Below, piece after piece: positions 58,301 to 64,000 of a DNA stretch of 64,000 bases. Location of the stretch: the NCBI RefSeq assembly GCF_026870175.2, contig NZ_CP113977.2:3720001-3784000 (forward strand), read 5' to 3'. The stretch's first letter is position 1. Each line of letters opens with the position of its first letter. The stretch is from Flavobacterium aestivum. Lineage in GTDB: Bacteria; Bacteroidota; Bacteroidia; Flavobacteriales; Flavobacteriaceae. Below the pieces are notes generated by a model. It did not search any database. It saw only the letters and a program-made list of their open reading frames with translations, and was not told where the DNA came from. Position numbers and translations under genes: made by a program.

Positions 58301-61300
58301 AAACTTTTGTGAATGTATTGTGCAGCTACTTTTTGTACGGGCTTTTCAAACCAATCTGTTGAAGACAGTTCTTCTTCTCCTAAATAGGTTAGTTCTTTCA
58401 TGGATGTTTCTGGTGTAGATATAACTTCCAAAAGCAACTTACCCAAATGATTTACCATACGTGTAATACGATCACTATCATATAAGTCGGTACTATATTC
58501 TATGCTTCCTTCTAAATGATCTTCTCTATCGATAAACTGAAAACGTAAATCACCTTTACTGATTTTTAACTCTTCGTTGATAGATGCTACTTCCAAACCT
58601 TCCATCTCTAAAGAATCCATCAATTGTAAGTCTACATTTTGCAGAATGACAACCACATCAAATAATGGTGAACGATTTTTAGCAACATTGCTTTCTAATT
58701 GTTCTACCAATAAATCAAACGGATAACTTTGATGGCTGAATCCTGAAACACTTATTTGTTTTACATGAGCCAATAATTCTTTGAAATTATCTTCACCACT
58801 AAATTTGGCACGCAACGCCAAGGTGTTTAGATATAAACCGATTTGATTCTCCAAATCTGCGTGATCTCTTCCTGCTACTGGTGTTCCCAAAGTAATGTCT
58901 GATTGTCCTGTATAGCGATACAATAATGCATATACTAGCGAACTTACCCCCATAAATAATGTACAGCCTAGTTCAGAACATATTGCTTTTAATCCTTCAC
59001 TTGCTTCTTTTGAGAATGAAAAATGATGTTGTACACCTTCATGGCTCATTACTGCCGGACGCGGACGATCTGATGCCAATTCTATTCTTGGTGCGTCTGA
59101 TAAATGCGTTTTCCAATAATTTCCGGAAGCTTCGAATTCTGTACTCTTTACCATTGAGGATTGCCAAGCAGCATAATCCTTGTATTGAATTGGTAATGGT
59201 GCCAATGAAACTAATTCATTTCGTATCAATCCATTGTAATACGTTACCAAATCACGTACTAATATTTGCATAGACCATTCGTCAGAAATAATATGATGAT
59301 CTACAAAAACTAAATCATAGGTGTTTGATCCATATGAGAGCACTTTTATTCTGAATAATGGCCATTGACTGAGATCAAAACGCTCATTTCGTAACTCTTC
59401 TACTAATTGATCTTTACGTTCCGGAGTGGTACTGATGTCAATGGTTTCTATATTTACCACAACATCACTACCTTTTAATATTCTCTGACGTGGTTCACCA
59501 TCTTTAAGGATAAATATTGTTCGCAGACTTTCATGACGCTCAATTAATGCCTTAAATGATTTGGTTAAAGCCTCAATGTCTAAATTTCCTTTTAGACGAT
59601 ATACTTCTGTCCCATTAAATGGTGAAATCCCTTCTATTTGTTGTTCAATAAGCCATGTACGGCGTTGCGCATGTGATAGTGCATAATCCTCTTGTTCCGC
59701 TACTTTTTCAATAGAATTATACGTATCTCCTTTTGATTCCGCTATTAATGATGCCTGTGCTTTTAATTGGGAATGATTGAAAATTTCTCCTATACTCAGT
59801 TGTACTTCGTGCTGTTTGTACACTCTGGAGATTAACTGAATCGCTTTTAAAGATGAACCTCCAAGATCAAAAAAGGAATCGTTTCTACCAATACTGCTTT
59901 GAGGAATACTCAATAGTTCTGCCCAAATGCCGCTTAGTGAGGTTTCGATTGCTCCGTTTGGCGCTTCGTAATTACTGCCTCGTAATAATTCGGATGGTTT
60001 TGGTAAAGCACGTTTGTCGACTTTGCCGTTTAAAGTCAGTGGAAATTCTTCGATATAAATAAAGTAATCCGGAATGCTGCTCTGGTCTAATGTTGCCAAT
60101 AAAAGCAAACGCAATTCTCCCGAACCGTATTCTGTTCCGCTGTAATAACAAAGCAGAGAATCTACAGTATTATCCGTATGCAATACCAGTTCTACCTGTG
60201 CAACATTTTCTAAATTTAATAATGAACTGCGAATACCGTCAAGCTCTACTCTTACCCCATGAAGTTTAATCTGATCGTCTATTCTTCCCAGTATTTCTAA
60301 ATTTCCATTACTGTCGTAACGACCTAAGTCTCCTGTTTTGCAAACCAAATCTTCACGATCTGTAACCAATGGATTCTGTACAAATAAGTTTGTTGTAAGT
60401 TCCTGATCCAAGTATCCTTTGCTTACATAGGGGCTTTTGATATATACTTCGCCAATTTCTCCTCTGTTACATATTCCTTTTTCGCTAATAACTGCAATTA
60501 AAGTATTGCTGATTGCCTGTCCTACTGGTAAAACGGTGCCTGGATCTAAGTCTTGATTTGGAATGTGATAACAGCTTTTTAAAACTGTTGTTTCTGTAAG
60601 TCCGTACAGATTACTCATGCGAGCTGAATGTCCTGAAATGGAACGCCATAATTCTACATCACGACCATATAATTTCTCTCCGGCCAGAACTACTTCTTTT
60701 ACATCCTGTAAAAAAAGATTTTGTTCCAATAAACTATTGGTCAGTAATCGGAATAAGGATGGAACGGTTTGCAGAATAGTCACTTTTTCTTCTAATAACC
60801 AGCCTGCCAACAAAACCATATTCTCTCGTGTTTTCTTTGCCGGAATGCACAAACTGCTTCCCGAAATTAAACTCGTCAGGATATCTTTTAAACTCGCATC
60901 AAAAGTTACCGATGCGATTTGGCTTACTCGGCTTTGGGTATCAAATCCAAATGCGTTTTTGTGCCAGTTCACATAATGGGAAATACTTTCCTGACTGCCA
61001 ACTATCGCTTTCGATTTTCCTGTTGTTCCCGAACTGTAAAAAATGTAACTGCTGTTATCAACCGGATAATCAACATTGATGTTTTCTTCACTATAATTCT
61101 CTAATCTATAATCTGATACTATATAGTCTCCGGAAGAAGTTACTTGATATACCTCTAAACTGGTCTTTTCTAATGAAATCAAATCTAAATTTCCTAGCCC
61201 TAAATCTCCCAATAGTGAAGAACCGGATGCTTTAAATACCAATACATAGTTAAATTCATGACTAATACCCTGACTTTGAAACTCTGACCATGAAACATCA

Positions 61301-61623
61301 TCAGTAATTAATGCTTTCATCGAGGTTTCTGAAACTGCCTGTTGCATTCTTGTCTGCGAAAAACCATTCGATAAGGGCACATAGGTGATTCCTGTTTTCA
61401 GACAAGACAGTAGACTTCCTATCAGTTCTTTTCCGCTGGATAATAATACGCCTGCTGAATCATCTGCTGACATACCAATGTCTAACAACAAACCACTTAA
61501 CTGGTTTGCAAATGAATTTAAGGATGCATAACTCGTATTGCCATTAGATTCTACTAATGCCGTTTGGCTAGGATAAAGTGATACTATATCCTCGAAACTT
61601 TTGTGAATATATTTTTTAATCAT
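46318..61623 (-). CDS. Non-ribosomal peptide synthetase, five modules, A-T-(C-A-T)x4-TE
   Basis: The product is 5101 residues. Approximate domains: A1 1-545, T1 serine ~591; C2 625-1080, A2 1100-1650, T2 ~1688; C3 1725-2180, A3 2205-2700, T3 ~2734; C4 2780-3230, A4 3260-3760, T4 ~3778; C5 3825-4280, A5 4300-4790, T5 ~4819; TE 4860-5101 with GFSLG near 4948 and a late histidine in QGNHYD. Each C domain has an intact HHxxxDxxS motif (HHIISDEWS, or HHIIGDEWS in C5). No epimerisation domain is present. Pocket codes read by hand, with the final K assumed: A1 and A2 DAKQVALVLK (no known match), A3 DLTKIGEVGK (Asn-like), A4 DMVQIGMVYK (unassigned), A5 DAWFLGNVVK (Leu). A1 and A2 have YGLTETT where YGPTETT is usual. 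A1 lacks its own C domain; the preceding NRPS ends with one. Confidence 0.97.
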   Translation of the reverse strand: MIKKYIHKSFEDIVSLYPSQTALVESNGNTSYASLNSFANQLSGLLLDIGMSADDSAGVLLSSGKELIGSLLSCLKTGITYVPLSNGFSQTRMQQAVSETSMKALITDDVSWSEFQSQGISHEFNYVLVFKASGSSLLGDLGLGNLDLISLEKTSLEVYQVTSSGDYIVSDYRLENYSEENINVDYPVDNSSYIFYSSGTTGKSKAIVGSQESISHYVNWHKNAFGFDTQSRVSQIASVTFDASLKDILTSLISGSSLCIPAKKTRENMVLLAGWLLEEKVTILQTVPSLFRLLTNSLLEQNLFLQDVKEVVLAGEKLYGRDVELWRSISGHSARMSNLYGLTETTVLKSCYHIPNQDLDPGTVLPVGQAISNTLIAVISEKGICNRGEIGEVYIKSPYVSKGYLDQELTTNLFVQNPLVTDREDLVCKTGDLGRYDSNGNLEILGRIDDQIKLHGVRVELDGIRSSLLNLENVAQVELVLHTDNTVDSLLCYYSGTEYGSGELRLLLLATLDQSSIPDYFIYIEEFPLTLNGKVDKRALPKPSELLRGSNYEAPNGAIETSLSGIWAELLSIPQSSIGRNDSFFDLGGSSLKAIQLISRVYKQHEVQLSIGEIFNHSQLKAQASLIAESKGDTYNSIEKVAEQEDYALSHAQRRTWLIEQQIEGISPFNGTEVYRLKGNLDIEALTKSFKALIERHESLRTIFILKDGEPRQRILKGSDVVVNIETIDISTTPERKDQLVEELRNERFDLSQWPLFRIKVLSYGSNTYDLVFVDHHIISDEWSMQILVRDLVTYYNGLIRNELVSLAPLPIQYKDYAAWQSSMVKSTEFEASGNYWKTHLSDAPRIELASDRPRPAVMSHEGVQHHFSFSKEASEGLKAICSELGCTLFMGVSSLVYALLYRYTGQSDITLGTPVAGRDHADLENQIGLYLNTLALRAKFSGEDNFKELLAHVKQISVSGFSHQSYPFDLLVEQLESNVAKNRSPLFDVVVILQNVDLQLMDSLEMEGLEVASINEELKISKGDLRFQFIDREDHLEGSIEYSTDLYDSDRITRMVNHLGKLLLEVISTPETSMKELTYLGEEELSSTDWFEKPVQKVAAQYIHKSFEGIVSLYPSHTALVESNGNTSYASLNSFANQLSGLLLDIGMSADDSVGVLLSSGKELIGSLLSCLKTGITYVPLSNSFSQARMQQAVSETSMKVLIADDVSWSEFQSLGINHEFSHVLVFKASGSSLLGDLGLGNLDLISLEKTSLEVYEVTSSGDYVVSDYTLEHYSEENIDIDYPVDNSSYIFYSSGTTGKSKAIVGNQESISHYINWHKNTFGFDTESRVSQIASVTFDASLKDILTSLISGSSLCIPAKKTRENMVLLAGWLLEEKVTILQTVPSLFRLLTNSLLEQNLSLKEVKEVVLAGEKLYGRDVELWRSISGHSARMSNLYGLTETTVLKSCYHIPNENLDPGIVLPVGQAIDNSMIAVINDSGLSMWGEIGEVYIKSPYVSKGYLDQELTTNLFVQNPLVTDREDLVCKTGDLGRYDSSGNLEILGRIDDQIKLHGVRVELEGIRSSLLNLEGIGQVELVLHTDTTADSLLCYYSGTEYGSGELRLLLSATLDRSSIPDYFIYIEEFPLTLNGKVDKRALPKPCELLRGSNYEAPNGAIETSLSGIWAELLSIPQSSIGRNDSFFDLGGSSLKAIQLISRVYKQHEVQLSIGEIFNHSSLKAQGSLIAESKGDTIYNHIKQVAEQDDYALSHAQRRLWVLDQLQENFIAYSRPISYEMQGKLNLEALTESFAQLINRHESLRTIFILKDGEPRQLIQPAERINFEIPVTDVSKAENKEAAIEEVLAEMASSVFDLSKGPLFKVVILNLGNEHYRLLFSIHHIISDEWSMQVLVRDLISYYNSIVKGEAKSLEALPIQYKDYAAWQLQALSKGKLADSREYWLAKLGGELPVLDIPSDYVRPSMQTYNGSQTQVCFSESTSQAFKQYIKEQDSTLFMGLVSLIKALLYRYSGQEDIIVGTPIAGRDHSDLENQIGFYINNLALRTQFEGTDSFTSLLKQVKQTCLEGYENQSYPFDLLVDELDLSRDLSRFPLYDVVVVLENDQSLAEDKVEMEGLDVSSVRVNVETSLYDLTFWFKESPSGQMSVHIEYNTDIYSDERIKRLGVHLEKLLGSVVANSAISLDKLSLLNAEEQKELLEDYQGEIVAQSSDETLISLFESQVDKQRNALALSYENITLNYQELEERSNQLAHYLQTKHNIGKGSIVGIMQDRSEWLVISILGVLKAGGAYLPIDCNYPSDRVEYMLSDGKVSLLLTDTQISEYAVTNIDSTNLKEELGNYPNTRLNVSLNGEDLAYIIYTSGSTGRPKGVMIRHNSVVNYLSWANTNYYNNEANYSGCLFTSLSFDLTVTSLWSGLLRGDELEILSSKEDDFAALQKVFSSESIRTAKLTPSHIQVLAGLDIKSTNIAVAIVGGERLTANHVSILKGLNPSMKIYNEYGPTETTVGCSVALVEEENLITIGCPISNTSLYVLDSNNELVPIGVQGELYIGGLGVFKGYIGNEALTLERTLSNPFVEGILYKTGDIVSWDSEGNLHYHGRKDDQVKIQGHRIELGELSGVISESNLLAQFEVLVVSDGLVPSLVVYYIGSDEKASEIKAYLKAHLPLYMVPNYYVSMEEFPLTTNGKLDRSKLPSLQGVSAKRYIAPETAAEQLLTKIWSELLLVQQVGVEDNFFELGGNSLKAIQLVSTVAKEHSVKITLKDIFATSNLKELAKLIDQQESTTLADIEKIPNADYYVASYAQKRMWTLNQFTEARAAYNTSMSYWFHGDLSIEALNQAFLELINRHEILRTVFKMIDDEVRQVVLGMNNSFKINYIDLSANENAHDEVKERMRLLIESPLDLENGPLIKVSIFEVAKNEYLFVLVNHHIISDEWSVGILIEEIKHIYNKIKEGKRLELKPLSIQYKDYAAWEAKQLESDKLLLHKSYWLDKLSGEITPLELPTDYIRPPVKTFSGAHYHYQFETNTAKGFSKLITSSGNTMFMGVLSLVKMLLYRYTGTKDIIVGTPISGRVHPDLENQLGFYLNTLVLRDELSDDMSYEALLTQIKETCLNAYEHQLYPFDLLVEELEVSRDLSHSPLFDVMIVWQDGAKESSESLNSIEIKEDSTAFVNSKFDITFYFSKREDNLHLTIEYNTSLFSASRITRMASHLEELLQLVVAAPQTSIGKYNYLSQAERTQILEEFNATAKDYPLKGSFLASYEQNVSKTPDAIAVYYADQELSYGELDARVNQLSNYLKDNYGITQGDSVGLLVDRSEWMLISMLSILKLGGIYLPIDKSYPASRISYILEDGGAALLISDTVYKDESGIKVMKLPEEIDALSTYSRELATVLVNEEDLAYMIYTSGSTGTPKGVKIRHKSVTNLMYAMEAEVSAKASDSLLAVTTYAFDMSVVELFLPLHVGASVIIASTPSLKSPEAIIELFEKYNPSIMQATPGFWQMLVDAGWQGSNKVRAITGGEALSLSLGESLIQSTETIWNMYGPTETTVYSTYKKVKETQDIPYIGRPVDNMQSYILDDKLQLVPIGVIGTLYMSGTGIAVGYQNKEELTQKSFISHPYQENTVMYNTGDLCSWNEEGSIKYYGRIDHQIKIRGYRIELEEIISAMISYDGVQQSVVVGIEIDGEKHLAGYYTGEEIENNSLRRYLTGCLPEYMIPTYLIGIEKFPLTPNGKIDKRALPNPSEEMVREYVAPTNETERILISIWEEVLGKKEIGIKDNFFELGGHSLKGIQIVSRIYKVLSKKIELKNIFMYPVLGDLANLIINEDFEEYTPITKAEEQKYYPPSYPQKRIWVLEKLEASGEVYNMPHIYWLEGNLDRDILKRTFETIIERHEVFRTIFVEWMNEPHQKIVPFEAIDFEIDFVDLRNEQESKSFAVGLAQNASQEIFDLGEDLLIKVNLYQTADFEYLFLFNIHHIIGDEWSLQILNKEIITIYNALSKGEEHQLPVLNIQYKDFATWQQNELSGENLQRHKEYWNEKLGGDTPSIDLTTDLVRPPSRKFNGDRLYFKIDAETTKKFQKLLSKENSTLFMGLLTLVKTMMIRYTGNEELIIGTAITGRSHTDLEDQIGFYSNTLVFKSKREEEDSFLSYLQTVKTTVLEAFDHRIYPFDKLVDDLKLIRNLSRSLLIDVMVVLQDANADDDSVLTLNGMEVVETNVRMPISKFDLSYYFKERDGGLIMTVEYDTDLFFKDRIEKMGSHIIQLLSSIVENSTEDIYKLNYLEREEKQLLLSNFAGKGNIKTPDETLSELFEKQVAKHGDHIAIVDGEYEITYKELNEKANQLAQYLKNIYGAKPEDVIGIIAEHNQWLVISILAVAKTGAAYLPMNSKSPIDRINYQLDDAGVELVLTDHFEEKLKAKTFKLPQEWYQLENYPITNFTNQANTNNLAYVIYTSGSTGKPKGVMMEQAGLINLCEWHAEYYDLTHKSKVSMLASISFDASIWEFWPAILQGATVYMAAKKQETGFDNLIDWIHEKEINQVFLPTAACKFLKQSGKEINPNIKILTGGDTLGNFEKVPFTLYNNYGPTEAAVVSTVFKVDKAYEDKHVPIGKPITNKEIYILDGKLNPMPVGFEGELYIGGAGIARGYINQEELTNAAFIPNPFGEGRLYKTGDVAKWLEDGNIEFIGRNDAQVNLRGLRIELGEIESNLLSHPLIHQVLVNVHTVQEDEYLIAYFISDEVLEKNGLKDYLRDFLPGYMIPEHFIQLEKFPLTLNGKIDKKVLPMPTEISKFKYVAPRNENEVMMVEIWKKILDREEVGIEDNFFEIGGHSMKALQMVSRVNAEMDLRINLGNVISAPYIKDLVETINDYQRDFNNIVTLTDNEEKEDDVFFFPPLMGTSLAYMGIVKMLKDDFNCHGIQDNGFDFDEPFDKNLEDKAWNFARQIMKYRSQRKLTLIGFSLGASLAFETAKILEDKGFEIQLLIIDRNISRRKPKLTDEVKRANESELQYLEGWLKGFEYNEEQIVRIRKLWKNNIDLNNKYKQRGRIKGDIIAFKTKNNISNEFLNMKDWEKYTTGRFDHIYLQGNHYDAIQLTKNIEIIAQELLGATIE
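56434..58306 (-). repeat. A2-T2 copy of the NRPS tandem duplication
   Basis: It is nearly identical to 59728-61600. Matching landmarks at both ends are offset by exactly 3294 bp, so no net insertion or deletion separates the copies. Confidence 0.85.
58454..59757 (-). repeat. C2 copy of the NRPS tandem duplication
   Basis: It is closely related to the C domain at 62544-63853. The offset is 4090 bp at the left end and 4093 bp at the right end, which reflects one extra codon. Similarity ends abruptly after the DSDRI motif. Confidence 0.8.
59728..61600 (-). repeat. A1-T1 copy of the NRPS tandem duplication
   Basis: This is the partner of 56434-58306. The two adenylation domains share the same pocket residues, so both modules should load the same substrate. 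Confidence 0.85.
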
Positions 61624-61660
61624 TGATTTGACTTTTATTGTAGACTTAAAGAGGTTTCTA

Positions 61661-62344
61661 TTATTTTGTGAGAATGAGAATTAATCGATAATGAGGCTCT
61701 TCATTGAAAGTTTTTGAAAGCTCTTCTTGCAGCTTTACTTTATATCCCAATGCGATCGCTGCATTTATTATTTCTTGGTTAGACTTGGGTCTTTTTTCTG
61801 AAAACAATACTGGGATACCATAATCAACTACGTTATTTATAAAAATATACCCTCCTGTATTCAAAAATGGATAAATATTTTTCAGCAATAGTTTGTAGTC
61901 TATATAATTGACTATTTGAGAGATAGTAATAACATCGTAGAAGTTTTCATGAACTCCAAATTGAGTCATCATTTCTTGTTTTAACTCATCAGAAAATGTT
62001 GTTGCGTTAATGTCAAGGTTCAAAACACTACAATCAAATCTATCTGTTAACCAACTAATTACATTCTTGTCATTTTCTAAAAAAGAAACCTGTCTGTCTT
62101 TTCTCAATGTGTCCGTTATTTCATCAGAGAATAATATAGGAGTAAAAAACGGCCCTATTTCTAAGTAATTTTTTGACGAATCAGGTATATAGTCTAACAA
62201 ATAGGGCAATAACTTTCTACCTGTTTCTATCATTCTGACTCTCGCTTCAGCATCAAAATCTTCTCCGTATTTATTATTTTCTAACGACCAACCCGGCCAT
62301 TCTAATTCATAAACTTTTTCTATTTCTATACTATCTTTTTCCAT
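61661..62344 (-). CDS. SAM-dependent methyltransferase-like protein
   Basis: The product is 227 residues. A Rossmann-type methyltransferase fold is suggested by the SAM-binding strand NYLEIGPFFTPILFSDE (a variant of the ExGxGxG motif), the acidic residue at the end of strand two (VSFLENDKNVISWL), and the later strands FYDVITISQIVNYIDYKLLLKNIYPFLNTGGYIFINNVVDYG. The glycine motif is weaker than usual, so catalysis is likely but not certain. It lies between two NRPS genes, 54 and 37 bp from them, and presumably methylates the peptide or a precursor. It occupies the site where a C and an A domain would be contiguous. Confidence 0.75.
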   Translation of the reverse strand: MEKDSIEIEKVYELEWPGWSLENNKYGEDFDAEARVRMIETGRKLLPYLLDYIPDSSKNYLEIGPFFTPILFSDEITDTLRKDRQVSFLENDKNVISWLTDRFDCSVLNLDINATTFSDELKQEMMTQFGVHENFYDVITISQIVNYIDYKLLLKNIYPFLNTGGYIFINNVVDYGIPVLFSEKRPKSNQEIINAAIALGYKVKLQEELSKTFNEEPHYRLILILTK

Positions 62345-62398
62345 ATTTTTCCTGTTGTTGAGGTTGTTGATGTTGTCTGAAACAATAAGTTATATACA

Positions 62399-64000
62399 TT
62401 AATAATCTTCTAATAAATCATCTGCGAAACTTGCGCGTTTTGCCGCAATTTTTTTCGTTTGTATTTCTGATAAGAAATTTAATTTCCTAATAGCAACAGA
62501 TTGTTTTTCAATAATATCAATTGCCAAATTATTGATATCTGCCACCATACGCTTAATGCGATCACTATCGTATAAGTCGGTACTGTATTCGATGTTTCCT
62601 TCTAAATAATCTTCTCTATCGATAAACTGAAAACGTAAATCGCCTTTACTGATTTTTGATTCTTCATTGGCAGATGATACTTCTAAACCTTCCATTTCTA
62701 AAGATTCCATCAATTGTAAATCAATATTTTGCAGAATGACAACGACATCAAATATTGGCGAACGGTTTTTAGAAACATCGCTATGCAATTGCTCTACCAA
62801 CAAATCAAATGGAAATGTTTGATGACTGAATCCTGCTACACTTATTTGTTTTATATGAGCTAATAATTCTCTAAAATTATCTTCTCCGCTAAATTGTGCG
62901 CGTAATGCCACCGTGTTTAGATATAAACCTATTTGATTCTCTAAATCAGTATGGTCCCTTCCTGCTACCGGTGTTCCCAAAGTGATATCTGATTGCCCTG
63001 TGTAACGATATAGTAAGGTGTAAACCAAAGCACTAACTCCCATAAACAAAGTACACTCCAGTTCAGAACATATTGCTTTTAATCCTGTACTTGCTTCTTT
63101 AGAAAATGAAAAATGTTCTTGCGCTCCCTGATGACTCATTACTGCCGGACGCGGACGATCTGATGCCAATTCTATTCTTGGTGCGTCTAATAAATGTGTT
63201 TTCCAATAGTTAGCAGATGTTTCAAATTGAGTACTTCCAACGTCCGAAGATTGCCATGCTGCATAATCTTTATATTGAATTTGCAGTGTTTCCAAAGAAG
63301 ATTCTTCTCCTAATATGAATCCATTATAATAGCTTACTAAATCACGAACTAGTATTTGTAATGACCATTCGTCAGAAATAATATGATGATCTACAAAAGC
63401 TAAATCATAGGTGTTTGATCCGTACGAAAGTACTTTTACTCTAAATAACGGCCATTGACTCAGATCAAAACGGTCGTTCCTTAATTTTTCTAATATGGTA
63501 TCTCTAAGCTCAGGAGCTGCACTGATGTCAATAGTTTCTATGTGTATTGCAACATCACTGTTTTTTAATATTTTCTGACGTGCTTCACCATCTTTTAGGA
63601 TAAATATCGTTCGCAGACTCTCATGACGTTCAATTAATGCCCTAAAAGATTTGGTCAAAGCCTCAACATCCAAGTTTCCTTTTAAACGATATACTTGTAT
63701 TCCATTAAATGGTGAAATGCCTTCTATTTGCTGTTCGATAAGCCATGTACGACGTTGTGCATGTGACAATGCATAATCTTCCTGTTCCGCCACTTGTTTT
63801 ATGGAACTGTATACGGTATCTCCTTTTGATTCCGCTATTAATGATGCCTGCATTTTTAAAGAAGAATGATTGAAAATCTCTCCTATACTCAGTTGTACTT
63901 CGTATTGCTTGTATATTCTGGAGATTAATTGAATCGCTTTTAAAGACGATCCACCTAAATCAAAGAAAGAATCGTTTCTGCCAATACTGCTTTGAGGAAT
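62399..64000 (-). CDS. Non-ribosomal peptide synthetase, C-terminal T-C part, truncated by the window edge
   Basis: The frame is open from base 64000, so the N-terminus lies beyond the window. The visible 533 residues are a carrier domain (serine in DSFFDLGGSSLKAIQL) and one complete condensation domain with the active motif HHIISDEWSLQ and the usual RDHTDLENQIGLYLN. It then stops shortly after the DSDRI motif with a divergent tail ending FADDLLEDY. No adenylation domain follows. The missing A-T is at the start of the 5101-residue NRPS, so one module is split between two proteins and they must dock. Confidence 0.93.
   Translation of the reverse strand: MPQSSIGRNDSFFDLGGSSLKAIQLISRIYKQYEVQLSIGEIFNHSSLKMQASLIAESKGDTVYSSIKQVAEQEDYALSHAQRRTWLIEQQIEGISPFNGIQVYRLKGNLDVEALTKSFRALIERHESLRTIFILKDGEARQKILKNSDVAIHIETIDISAAPELRDTILEKLRNDRFDLSQWPLFRVKVLSYGSNTYDLAFVDHHIISDEWSLQILVRDLVSYYNGFILGEESSLETLQIQYKDYAAWQSSDVGSTQFETSANYWKTHLLDAPRIELASDRPRPAVMSHQGAQEHFSFSKEASTGLKAICSELECTLFMGVSALVYTLLYRYTGQSDITLGTPVAGRDHTDLENQIGLYLNTVALRAQFSGEDNFRELLAHIKQISVAGFSHQTFPFDLLVEQLHSDVSKNRSPIFDVVVILQNIDLQLMESLEMEGLEVSSANEESKISKGDLRFQFIDREDYLEGNIEYSTDLYDSDRIKRMVADINNLAIDIIEKQSVAIRKLNFLSEIQTKKIAAKRASFADDLLEDY
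62544..63853 (-). repeat. C-domain copy of the NRPS tandem duplication
   Basis: It matches 58454-59757 closely up to 62544. Beyond that point the tail and the methyltransferase gene have no counterpart in the downstream copy. Confidence 0.8.

Noticed and set aside
46451..61104. Many plus-strand frames of 60-148 codons opposite the NRPS
   Set aside because: They recur at equivalent places in each repeated domain, which is what antisense shadows of a repetitive gene produce.
46318..61623. Epimerisation or methylation domains embedded in the NRPS
   Set aside because: All inter-domain spans are accounted for by A, T, C and TE, and no extra 400-residue segment is left over.
1..64000. CRISPR arrays, insertion sequences, rRNA and tRNA genes
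   Set aside because: I saw no regularly spaced repeats, transposase frames or rRNA/tRNA sequences. The only tRNA-like structure is within the tmRNA and its degenerate 3' copy.

Overview
The window looks like a Flavobacterium (Bacteroidota) chromosome. The DNA is AT-rich. Several genes read best from TTG starts. Bacteroidota-type promoter elements (TAnnTTTG, some with an upstream TTG) precede several genes. A tmRNA encodes the tag GEGNYALAA, and short palindromic intergenic repeats lie between genes.

Layout. 1-1598: the end of kdsA and an exported barrel-like protein. 1917-6694: a DUF1801 protein, then two gene blocks that share a 17-19 bp palindrome in front of their first genes. Block one is a membrane protein, a YiiX-type cysteine hydrolase and a small winged-helix regulator. 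Block two is a Coq4-motif protein, two paralogous small membrane proteins and creD. 6965-11115: Smr protein, duplicated-domain lipoprotein, EamA transporter and cysteine desulfurase. 11250-17872: the Mla-type lipid transport genes mlaE-mlaF-mlaD, the cbpA/cbpM chaperone pair, a phospholipase-D-type cardiolipin synthase and an M50-CBS protease. 18021-28345: a patatin fused to a TPR-like N-terminus, an M16 peptidase, fumC, a saccharopine-dehydrogenase-like enzyme and a serine hydrolase.

28483-32500 is an island at the 3' end of ssrA (tmRNA). It carries an unknown 457-residue protein and, divergently, a 538-residue reverse transcriptase. A 340-nt non-coding segment sits directly before the reverse transcriptase, bounded by a perfect 12-bp inverted repeat and holding two clean hairpins. 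A 17-bp copy of the ssrA 3' end closes the far side. This resembles a defence-associated reverse transcriptase (DRT/UG) locus and is the best candidate for an undescribed system here.

32606-64000 is a natural-product locus. A serine hydrolase, an M28 peptidase, a TolC/ABC-ATPase/HlyD export set with no visible permease, and a divergent sigma-54-type two-component system come first. Then follows a leftward operon: a partial NRPS, a methyltransferase, a 5101-residue five-module NRPS ending in a thioesterase, a CmlA-type diiron hydroxylase, an Fe(II)/2-oxoglutarate hydroxylase and a KamA-like radical SAM enzyme. The NRPS has a recent tandem duplication with an exact 3294-bp period. Its adenylation pockets read Asn-like (A3), Leu (A5) and unassigned (A1=A2, A4). 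I infer a modified, probably beta-hydroxylated, peptide whose assembly, tailoring, export and sensing are encoded together. The cluster continues beyond the right edge.
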